Below are positions 53,590 through 60,436 of a stretch of 64,000 nucleotides of DNA, piece after piece (position 1 is the first letter of the stretch; every line of letters starts with the position of its first letter). The notes under the pieces were generated by a model. That model was not told the origin of the DNA. It saw only the letters and a program-made list of their open reading frames with translations, and searched no databases. A program made the translations under genes and the position numbers. This DNA comes from Leptothrix discophora (GTDB lineage Bacteria; Pseudomonadota; Gammaproteobacteria; Burkholderiales; Burkholderiaceae_C). The stretch spans positions 1 through 64,000 of the forward strand of contig NZ_JAUZEE010000015.1 in the NCBI RefSeq assembly GCF_030705305.1. Direction: 5' to 3'.

Positions 53590-55110
53590 TCAATAGGCAT
53601 TGGTCCGGCGCAGCACGACGCCGGCGGTGCGCAGCAGGATGCGCAGGTCGAGCAGCAGCGACCAGTTCGCGATGTAGTGCAGGTCCAGTTCGACCCGGCG
53701 GCGCAGCTGCGCGGCGGTCTCGGTGGCGCCGCGGGCGCCGTTGACCTGGGCCCAGCCGGTGATGCCGGGCTTGACCCGGTGGCGGTGGGCGTAGCTGGCG
53801 ATGATGTCCGCACCCAGCCGCGCCTCGGTGCGCATGTCGGTCGCATGCGGGCGCGGCCCGACCAGCGACATCGTGCCGGCCACCACGTTGAACAGCTGCG
53901 GCAGCTCGTCCAGGCTGGTGGCGCGCAGCACGCGGCCGACGCGGGTGATGCGGGCGTCGCTGCGCTGCGTCTGCTGCAGGGGCGCGGCGCTGACCTGCGG
54001 CGTCCAGCGCATGGTGCGGAACTTGAGGATGTCGAACTCGCGGTTGTCGAGCGCATGGCGGCGCTGGCGGAACAGCAGCGGGCCGGGGCTGTCCAGCCAG
54101 ATCGCCAGCGCGACCGCCGCCATCAGCGGCGCGAACAGCAGCAGCAGCAGGCCGCCGAGCAGGCGGTCTTCGGCCGACTTCAGCAGGGCCTGCCAGCGCG
54201 CGATCGGACGCGGCGCGAGCATGCCCAGCGGCAAGCGTTCGCCGAGGTGGGCGTCGTCCAGGCCCGGCCCGGTCAGGCCGACGTGACCGGCGCAGCTGCC
54301 CATCGGGATGCCCAGCGCACCGAGCCGCCGGATCAGCTGCGCGCGGCGTGCCTGTCGCTCGGGACGCAGGCCGTGCGCCTCCGGCAAGGCCAGCACGATC
54401 CAGTCGATGCGTTGCCGGGCGGCCAGCGCGATCAGCGCATCGATCGAGGCGACCGGCGGCTGGCGTTCGCTGCGGCTGTCGTCGTCGAACACGCCCAGCA
54501 GCTCGGCGCTGCCGGCGGGTGCCTGGGCCAGCGCCGCGACGAATCGACGCGCCAGCGGGCCGTCGCCGACCACCGCGACCGCCTCGCTCAGCCGCCCGCG
54601 CAGGCGCAGCCGCTGCACCGCCCAGGCCACCATCGTGCGCGCCAGCGAGGTCAGCACCAGGCCCAGCAGCGCGGCCAGCGCGGCGGTGGTGAGCCACGCA
54701 CCGCTGCTGCGCATGGGATCCGGCTGGATGCCTTGCGGCCGCGACACCCAGGCCAGGCCGACGATCACCGCCGCGAACACGGCATAGCGCCAGGCATGGG
54801 TCTGCGCCAGGCGGGTCCATTGCGAGCGCCAGACCTGTTCGCCGAAGTGGCGGTCGTGCAGCACCAGCGGTGCCAGCAGGGCGGCCATGGCGTTGACGTG
54901 GGTGGTGGCATCCGCAGCGGCCGTGCCGCGTGCAGCGGCCATCCACAGGCCGACCAGCAGGGCGGCCAGCAGCAGGCCGCCGAGGTCGGCCAGCGGCACC
55001 AGCGCGCCGACATAGGCCGGCAGGCGATGCCGGGCCGGCCAGCGGATGGCGGCGGGCCGGCCGTCGAGGGCGACAGCGCCGGACGGCAAGGCGGCGTGGG
55101 TTCGTGACAT
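53590..55110 (-). CDS. undecaprenyl-phosphate sugar phosphotransferase (WcaJ/WbaP-like)
   Basis: 506 residues. It starts exopolysaccharide repeat-unit assembly by moving a sugar phosphate from UDP-sugar to undecaprenyl phosphate. Four N-terminal helices with LVLHDRHFG, a Rossmann-like domain (about 173-290; GRLSEAVAVVGDGPLARRF, RIDWIVLALP), then the bacterial sugar transferase domain (about 310-506): KSAEDRLLGGLLLLL, the reentrant helix, LDSPGPLLFRQRR, FDILKFRTMRW, TSLDELPQLFNVVAGTMSLVGPRP and VKPGITGWAQVNG. GGAG lies 8 bases before ATG 55110. It is followed by the GT26 fusion on the same strand and is divergent from the chain-length operon. Confidence 0.94.
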   Translation of the reverse strand: MSRTHAALPSGAVALDGRPAAIRWPARHRLPAYVGALVPLADLGGLLLAALLVGLWMAAARGTAAADATTHVNAMAALLAPLVLHDRHFGEQVWRSQWTRLAQTHAWRYAVFAAVIVGLAWVSRPQGIQPDPMRSSGAWLTTAALAALLGLVLTSLARTMVAWAVQRLRLRGRLSEAVAVVGDGPLARRFVAALAQAPAGSAELLGVFDDDSRSERQPPVASIDALIALAARQRIDWIVLALPEAHGLRPERQARRAQLIRRLGALGIPMGSCAGHVGLTGPGLDDAHLGERLPLGMLAPRPIARWQALLKSAEDRLLGGLLLLLFAPLMAAVALAIWLDSPGPLLFRQRRHALDNREFDILKFRTMRWTPQVSAAPLQQTQRSDARITRVGRVLRATSLDELPQLFNVVAGTMSLVGPRPHATDMRTEARLGADIIASYAHRHRVKPGITGWAQVNGARGATETAAQLRRRVELDLHYIANWSLLLDLRILLRTAGVVLRRTNAY

Positions 55111-55508
55111 GGGCAGGGCTCCGATCAGGCTGGGCAAGTCGCCGACCGTAGGCAGCCGAGCCGGGCCTGTCGGTGCGTGGGCCCACTGAGTGCGGCCGCT
55201 CACTCAGTGCGGCAGACCACCCGCGGTGTACGGGTGTTGCGGCCGGCAACAAGCCGTCTCGCCGACCTTCGGATCCGGGGTGGCTCAGACGGCGAGCCTG
55301 TGTCGGCCGACGACCGCGAAGCCCTGTTGGCGGTCGTCGGCGTGTGACCGCCTGGACCCTCGACGGTGCGACAGCGAACAGACGCCCGTGGGGTCCCGTC
55401 CTACAAGGACTCCGGTCAGGGCCCCTGCCTGGACGCCGCTGTGGCGGCGCCCGGGAGCCCGGCACCGAACCACCACGCGGATCGCCGCGCCTCACCGGGA
55501 ACACGCCG
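55111..55508. promoter_or_regulatory. 398-bp divergent exopolysaccharide promoter region
   Basis: No gene is seen here. Four palindrome-like sites share the GTGCG half: 55173-55186 (right half CCCAC), 55190-55203 (CTCAC), 55207-55220 (ACCAC) and 55366-55379 (CGAAC followed by AGACGC). The first three start 17 bases apart. A short stem GTTGC-GGCCG-GCAAC lies at 55238-55252, and a 12-bp inverted repeat at 55306-55341. The layout suggests cooperative binding by a Crp-like protein controlling both exopolysaccharide transcripts. Confidence 0.5.
55306..55341. repeat. 12-bp perfect inverted repeat in the exopolysaccharide leader
   Basis: GCCGACGACCGC (55306-55317) pairs perfectly with GCGGTCGTCGGC (55330-55341) around a 12-base loop. 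It is about 170 bases before the chain-length gene. It could be a protein-binding operator or an mRNA hairpin; no T-tract follows. Confidence 0.65.
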
Positions 55509-56999
55509 ATGTCCGTCATTCCTGCCAGCCCAGGGTCCTACCCCGGACCGTCTCACCTGTCCAACTGGCTGCCCGCCGATCTGGCCGAGCCCGAGCCCTC
55601 GCTGGGCCGGTTGCTGCGCACGCTGTGGCGACGCCGGCTCATCGTCGCGGGCGTGCTGATGCCCGGTCTGGCGCTGACCGCGCTGGCGCTGGCGCTCTGG
55701 CCGCGCACCTACACGGCCACCGCCGCGCTGGTCGTCAACTACGAGGTCACCGACCCGCTCAACGGCAAGGAGCTGCCGGTCGGGCAGGTCTCCAGCTACA
55801 TCGCCACCCAGGTCGAGCTGCTGCAGACGCCGGCGGTGCTGCGCGCGGTGGCCGAGCGGCTGGCGCTGCTGGGCGCGGACGACGCCAGCCGCGCGCCGCC
55901 CGGTGGTGACGGCACGCCGGCCGACAGCACGCGCGCCGACAGCACGCCCGCCGACAGCACGCGTGCCGACCGGGCCGCGATGCAGGTGGCGCGGGCCTTG
56001 CAGATCGTGCCCAGCCCGCGCGGCAGCCAGATGATCTATGTCTCCTACTCGGCCCGCCTGCCGAGCCTGGCGGCGGCTGGCGCCAATGCGGTGGTCGACC
56101 TCTACAAGGCCCAGGACGCCGAACGCGCCGCCGGCCCGCCGGGTGAACGGCTGCGTCGCCATGGCGAGGAACTGGCCGCGCTGAAGGCCAAGGTCGATGC
56201 GGCGCAGCAGGCCGCCACCCGCTTCCAGCAGCGCCACGGCCTGATCGACGACGGCACCCGCACCGACGTCGACCTGCTGCGCCTGGCGTCGCTGGACGAG
56301 CGCCTGCTGGCGGCCCGCCATGCCCGCCAGGCGGCCGAACTGCAGGCCGCGCAGGACCCGGCCACCAGCGACGGCGTGATGGCCTCGACCCAGGCCCAGG
56401 CGCTGAAGGCGCAGCTGGGCGTGGCCGAGCTGCGGCTGTCGCAGCTCGAACGCCACTACACCCCCGCCCATCCGGACGTGCGCGAAGCCCGCGTGCAGGT
56501 CGACGAGGCCCGCGCCGCGCTGGCCGCCGTGATCCGCACCTACCGCGACCACGCCAGCGCCGGCCGCCAGGTCGCCCAGCGGCTGGAGCAGGGGCTGCAG
56601 CGCGAGTCGGCCGAACAGCGCGGCCAGGTGCTGGCGCGCAGCCGGCTGCAGGACGAGGCGGCCGCCTACCGGCTGGAGGTCGCCTCGGCGCTGGCGGTCT
56701 ACCAGCGTGCGCTCGACGGCGAGGACCAGATCCGCTTCGCCTCGACCGGCGGGCGCAGCAACGTCAGCATCGTCAGCCGTGCCACGCCGCCGCTGCAGGC
56801 CAGCCGGCCGCGCCTGCTGGCCGGGCTGGCGCTGGGCTCGGCCGCGTCGCTGCTGCTGGCGGTGGTCGCCGCCGTGCTGTGGGACCGGGCCCATCCGCGC
56901 CTGGGCGACCGAGAGGACGTCGAACGCGAGTTCGGCCCGAGCCATGACGTCACGGTGCTGGGCGAGTTCGGCCGGGTGCCGAACCGGGGCGCGGCATGA
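55509..56999 (+). CDS. polysaccharide co-polymerase/chain-length determinant (Wzz/GumC family)
   Basis: 496 residues. An N-terminal Wzz segment with a first helix at about 44-65 (LIVAGVLMPGLALTALALALW) is followed by TYTATAALVVNYEVTDP and SYIATQVELLQTPAVLRAV. A long periplasmic coiled coil follows (GERLRRHGEELAALKAKVDAAQQ and LSQLERHYTPAHPDVREARVQV, the classic GumC motif). A second helix lies at about 437-459, then a short cytoplasmic tail. It has no fused kinase domain; the next gene supplies a kinase-like protein. The segment ADSTRADSTPADSTRAD is coded by a 15-bp tandem repeat. It sets polymer length with the polymerase. Confidence 0.9.
   Translation: MSVIPASPGSYPGPSHLSNWLPADLAEPEPSLGRLLRTLWRRRLIVAGVLMPGLALTALALALWPRTYTATAALVVNYEVTDPLNGKELPVGQVSSYIATQVELLQTPAVLRAVAERLALLGADDASRAPPGGDGTPADSTRADSTPADSTRADRAAMQVARALQIVPSPRGSQMIYVSYSARLPSLAAAGANAVVDLYKAQDAERAAGPPGERLRRHGEELAALKAKVDAAQQAATRFQQRHGLIDDGTRTDVDLLRLASLDERLLAARHARQAAELQAAQDPATSDGVMASTQAQALKAQLGVAELRLSQLERHYTPAHPDVREARVQVDEARAALAAVIRTYRDHASAGRQVAQRLEQGLQRESAEQRGQVLARSRLQDEAAAYRLEVASALAVYQRALDGEDQIRFASTGGRSNVSIVSRATPPLQASRPRLLAGLALGSAASLLLAVVAAVLWDRAHPRLGDREDVEREFGPSHDVTVLGEFGRVPNRGAA
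55920..55970 (+). repeat. 15-bp tandem repeat inside the chain-length gene
   Basis: Three copies of GCCGACAGCACGC plus two bases (55920-55934, 55935-55949, 55950-55964) and a partial fourth, coding ADSTR/ADSTP units in a periplasmic loop. It is prone to in-frame length change. Confidence 0.85.
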
Positions 57000-57862
57000 G
57001 GGCCAGCCTGGCTCGCCGCCTCGCCGGCGAGGCCCCTCAGCCGTGGCTGCAGGCCTGGGCGCCGGTCCTGCCGCCGGTCCGCATGCCGGCCGGCGACACC
57101 GGGCCGACGGCCCAGCGCGGCCTGCTCGGTCGTGCGCTCCGGCCACCCCGCGATGCCTGGCCCTGGCGCCGGCTGGACCCGCTCTGGGAACCGGTCCGGG
57201 TCGAGGCCCTGCATGCGACGCTGTCGTCCGGCTGGGCCCTGCAGGCGGCCCGCCAGGCCGCCGCCGGGGTCGATGCCCAGGGACAGGGCGAGGTGCTGGC
57301 CGTGCTGGCGCTGGACGACGGCGACGACGCCGCCCAGCTCTCGGCCGCGCTGGCGCTGGCCTGCGCCCGCCACGACGGGCTGACGCTGCTGGTCGATGCC
57401 GACCTGCGCCATCCTCGCCTGCATCGCCTGTTCGGCATCGGCCCGGCCACCGGACCCGCAGGACCGGCCGGCCTGGTCAACCTGCTGGACCTGCTCGACC
57501 GCGGCGACGATCCGCCGCCCTGGACCCGCGCCGCCGTGCAGGCGGTGCCGGGTTCGCCCGACCTGCTGCTGCTGGGCGCGGGCCAGCCGACGCGTCGCCT
57601 CGCCCAAGGCCGCGACGGCCTGCTGGCCGGGCCCGCGCTGGGCCGCCTGCTGCAGGACTGGCGACGCTGTCATGCCCGGGTGCTGATCGGCTGCGCCGGC
57701 GCCGGCCACGGCGTGCAGGGCCTGGCGGTGGCTGCGGCGGCCGGCCAGGCGCTGGTCATCGGCCGGTCACGCCACAGCGACGCGGCGGCGCTGCACGCGC
57801 TGCTGTCGCGGCTGGCGCTGCTGCAGGTGCGGGTGCCCGGCCTGGTCATCGTCCACCGATGA
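56996..57862 (+). CDS. BY-kinase-like protein without a P-loop
   Basis: 288 residues. The order of bacterial tyrosine-kinase (CpsD/Wzc/ExoP cytosolic) elements is recognisable: EALHATLSSGWALQAA before the nucleotide site, LLVDADLRHPRLHRLFG (an intact Walker A-prime), GLVNLLDLLDRGD, and LLLLGAGQPTRR (the usual LLPAG-x-P-x-NP). The Walker A loop is DDGDDAAQLS with no GxGKS/T, and the Walker B Asp is lost in HARVLIGCAGAG. No tyrosine cluster ends the protein. ATP hydrolysis is therefore unlikely, and it may act as a scaffold for the chain-length protein. It overlaps both neighbours by ATGA. Confidence 0.8.
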   Translation: MRASLARRLAGEAPQPWLQAWAPVLPPVRMPAGDTGPTAQRGLLGRALRPPRDAWPWRRLDPLWEPVRVEALHATLSSGWALQAARQAAAGVDAQGQGEVLAVLALDDGDDAAQLSAALALACARHDGLTLLVDADLRHPRLHRLFGIGPATGPAGPAGLVNLLDLLDRGDDPPPWTRAAVQAVPGSPDLLLLGAGQPTRRLAQGRDGLLAGPALGRLLQDWRRCHARVLIGCAGAGHGVQGLAVAAAAGQALVIGRSRHSDAAALHALLSRLALLQVRVPGLVIVHR

Positions 57863-59238
57863 AGGCGCCTGCCATGACGATGCCCTCGATCGGCACGCGC
57901 CCGGCCCTGCCGGGCTGGCAGGCGGACACGCGCCACGCGGTCTGGCCGGCCGTGATGGTCTGGCTGCTGCTGGTGCTGATGACCGTGCCCGACGGCCTGG
58001 CCTACGACACGCTGGACCTGGGCATCGCGCCCGAGTCGGGCAGTGCGGTCAGCCGGCTGGCCTGGCTGGGCCTGGGCGCCGGCGCAGCCGGCATGCTGGT
58101 CTGGCGGTCAAGGCTGGCGGTGGCGCTGGCGGCGCGGGTCAATCCCGCCCTCTGGCTGTTCCTGCTGCTGGCCTTGCTCAGCCTGGCCTGGTCGATCGAT
58201 CCGGGCCTGAGTGCGCGCCGGCTCTACCGGCTCGCGACGGTCGTGATGGTCTGCGTCGCGCTGGGCCTGGCGGGCTGGCAGGCCCACCGCTTCCAGCAGG
58301 TGCTGCGGCCGGCGCTGACCCTGCTGCTGGCTGGCTCGCTGCTGTTCGGCCTGTTGCGGCCGGACCTGGCGGTGCATGCCCAGACCGCCGCCGAGCTGGC
58401 CGGCGCCTGGCGCGGCCTGGCCAGCCACAAGAACGGCCTGGGCAGCCTTGCCGGCCTGGGCCTGCTGCTGTGGCTGCATGCCGGCCTGACGCGGCAGACG
58501 CGCGTGCTGCCGGCGCTGGCCGGCGGGGCGCTGGCGCTGGCCTGCCTGCTGCTGTCGCGCAGCTCGACCGCGCTGGTGGCGATGCTGGTCGCGGCCTGCT
58601 GGCTGGTGCTGGCACGGCACTGGCCGAGGTCCGGCCGGGGCGCGCTGGCGCTGGGCGTGGCGGTGGCGACGGCGGCGCTGCTGCTGGCCGCGCTGGGCCT
58701 GATCGACGTGCTGCCGGGCGCGTCCTGGCTGGGCTCGCCGATCGCCGCGATCACCGGCAAGGACGAGTCACTCACCGGCCGCACCGGCATCTGGGCGCTG
58801 GTGGTCGAACATGCCCAGCGCCGCCCGCTGCTGGGTGCCGGCTTCGGCGCCTACTGGGTGCCCAGCCCGGGCGACGGCAACGAGGCCGGCGAGATCGTGC
58901 GCCAGCTGCAGGGCTTCTACCCGGCGTCCGCGCACAACGGCTACCTCGACGTGCTGCACGACCTGGGCTGGAGCGGCCTGCTGCTGCTGCTGGCCTACCT
59001 GAGCCTGCATGTGCGCGACAGCCTGCGGCTGCGCCGCGACGAGCCCTCGCAGGCCGACCTCTACCTGGCGGTGTTCTTCCAGCAGGCGATCGGCAACCTG
59101 TCGGAGACGCACTGGTTCGCGGTCCAGAGCGTGGACCTGGTCGTCATGACGCTGGCCAGCGTCGCGCTCGGTCGCAGCCTGCTGGCGCTGCGGCTGGCGC
59201 AGCGCGTCCCGGCGATGCGGCCATCGGCAGGGACCTGA
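57859..59238 (+). CDS. exopolysaccharide polymerase (O-antigen ligase/ExoQ-like)
   Basis: 459 residues, polytopic with about ten helices. The Wzy_C/ExoQ pattern is present: SLAWSIDPGLSARRLYRLATV, the diagnostic GLASHKNGLGSLAGLGLLLW, and the large periplasmic loop LTGRTGIWALVVEHAQRRPLLGAGFGAYW with SAHNGYLDVLHDLGWSGLLLLL. These Arg and His residues are those used by ligases and polymerases acting on undecaprenyl-linked glycans. It joins lipid-linked repeat units in the periplasm, with length set by the chain-length protein two genes upstream. The ATG overlaps the upstream stop. Confidence 0.9.
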   Translation: MKAPAMTMPSIGTRPALPGWQADTRHAVWPAVMVWLLLVLMTVPDGLAYDTLDLGIAPESGSAVSRLAWLGLGAGAAGMLVWRSRLAVALAARVNPALWLFLLLALLSLAWSIDPGLSARRLYRLATVVMVCVALGLAGWQAHRFQQVLRPALTLLLAGSLLFGLLRPDLAVHAQTAAELAGAWRGLASHKNGLGSLAGLGLLLWLHAGLTRQTRVLPALAGGALALACLLLSRSSTALVAMLVAACWLVLARHWPRSGRGALALGVAVATAALLLAALGLIDVLPGASWLGSPIAAITGKDESLTGRTGIWALVVEHAQRRPLLGAGFGAYWVPSPGDGNEAGEIVRQLQGFYPASAHNGYLDVLHDLGWSGLLLLLAYLSLHVRDSLRLRRDEPSQADLYLAVFFQQAIGNLSETHWFAVQSVDLVVMTLASVALGRSLLALRLAQRVPAMRPSAGT

Positions 59239-59239
59239 G

Positions 59240-60436
59240 ATGGCGACGCTGCGATTCCTGCCGCCCACGCTGCCCCTGACCCTGCCGCTGCCGCTGTCCC
59301 TGCCGCAGCCGCGGCCCCTGACCCTGCCGCTGACCCTGCCGCTGACCCTTCCGATGACCGCACCGGCGGCCTTCGCCATCCCCGCGCTGGACGGCCTGCG
59401 CGCGCTCGCGGTCACCCTCGTCTTCCTGGCCCACAGCGGGCTGGAAGGGCAGGTGCCGGGCGGCCTGGGCGTGACGGTCTTCTTCGTGCTCAGCGGCTAC
59501 CTGATCACCACGCTGCTGCGGCGCGAGCAGGCCCGCACCGGGCGCATCGACCTGCGGGCCTTTTGGGCCCGTCGGCTGCTGCGCCTGATGCCGCCGCTGC
59601 TGCTGGTGCTGCTGGCCACCGTCGCGCTGTCGCAGGCCGGCTGGATCGACGGCCGCTACACCCCCGGCGGATTCCTGGCGGCGCTGTTCTACGCGGGCAA
59701 CCTGCATGCCATCGCGCAGGACTTCCACGGCCTGCCGGCCGGCGTCGGCGTGGTCTGGTCGCTGGCCATCGAGGAGCACTTCTACCTGCTCTACCCGTTG
59801 CTGGCGGCCTGGCTGCTGCGGCGGGCCTCGCCGGCCGGCGCGGTCGCGCTGCTGCTGGTCCTGTGCGGGGTGGTGCTGGCCTGGCGCCTCGTGCTGGTGG
59901 GGCAGGGCGCGGGCGCGGACCGCATCGGCATGGGCACCGACACCCGCATCGACGCCATCCTGGCCGGCTGCGCGCTGGCGCTGTGGCGGCCGCCGGAGCT
60001 GGCGACCGATGGCCGTGCCCGACGCCGGCATGCCCTGGCGCCGGCCGGGGCGGCGCTGGCCTGCCTGGCGGTGCTGCTGGCCAGCATCGCCTGGCGCGAG
60101 CCGGTCTTCCGCGAGACGCTGCGCTACACGCTTCAGGCCGGCGCGGTGGCCGGTCTGATGCACCTGGCCGTGCGCCATGCGCGGCAGGCGCCGGCCCGCT
60201 GGCTGGACCACCCGGTGCTGGTCTGGCTGGGCTCGGTGTCCTACACGGTCTACCTGGCGCATCACGTCATCCTGCTGGGCGTGGCGCGGCGCTGGCCGCA
60301 GCTGGACTGGCCGATGCGGACGGGCCTGGCGCTGCTGCTGATGCTGGCCCTGGCCTGGGCGATGCAGCGCGCCGTCGAACGCCCCTGCGCGCGGCTGCGG
60401 CAGCGCTTCCAGCCGGTCGGCGGGAGGGCGCGATGA
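59240..60436 (+). CDS. acyltransferase-3 family membrane O-acyltransferase
   Basis: 398 residues. The acyltransferase-3 signature begins IPALDGLRALAVTLVFLAHSG and continues GGLGVTVFFVLSGYLITTLLRRE, LRAFWARRLLRLMPPLLL, VVWSLAIEEHFYLLYPLLAAWLL and SYTVYLAHHVILLG. The catalytic His in the first helix (FLAHSG) is present. It probably adds acetyl or a similar group to an exopolysaccharide sugar. The first 38 residues are a Leu-Pro-Thr repeat (LTLPLPLSLP units) unlike the family. The functional start may be ATG 59354, but 59240 has the better ribosome site (AGGGA). Confidence 0.9.
   Translation: MATLRFLPPTLPLTLPLPLSLPQPRPLTLPLTLPLTLPMTAPAAFAIPALDGLRALAVTLVFLAHSGLEGQVPGGLGVTVFFVLSGYLITTLLRREQARTGRIDLRAFWARRLLRLMPPLLLVLLATVALSQAGWIDGRYTPGGFLAALFYAGNLHAIAQDFHGLPAGVGVVWSLAIEEHFYLLYPLLAAWLLRRASPAGAVALLLVLCGVVLAWRLVLVGQGAGADRIGMGTDTRIDAILAGCALALWRPPELATDGRARRRHALAPAGAALACLAVLLASIAWREPVFRETLRYTLQAGAVAGLMHLAVRHARQAPARWLDHPVLVWLGSVSYTVYLAHHVILLGVARRWPQLDWPMRTGLALLLMLALAWAMQRAVERPCARLRQRFQPVGGRAR
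59270..59353 (+). repeat. CTGACCCTGCCG-type low-complexity repeat
   Basis: Short units built from CTGACC and CTGCCG recur across the 5' end of the acyltransferase gene and code LTLP/LPLP runs. The unit order is irregular, including two interruptions (CAGCCGCGG). It is likely slippage-prone. Confidence 0.7.

Noticed and set aside
51743-55519. A single open frame of 1258 codons on the minus strand covering both sugar-transferase genes
   Set aside because: Only the part from 53491 down has family motifs. The upstream part is Arg/Pro/Gly-rich nonsense antisense in phase to the WcaJ-like gene, which is read in another frame.
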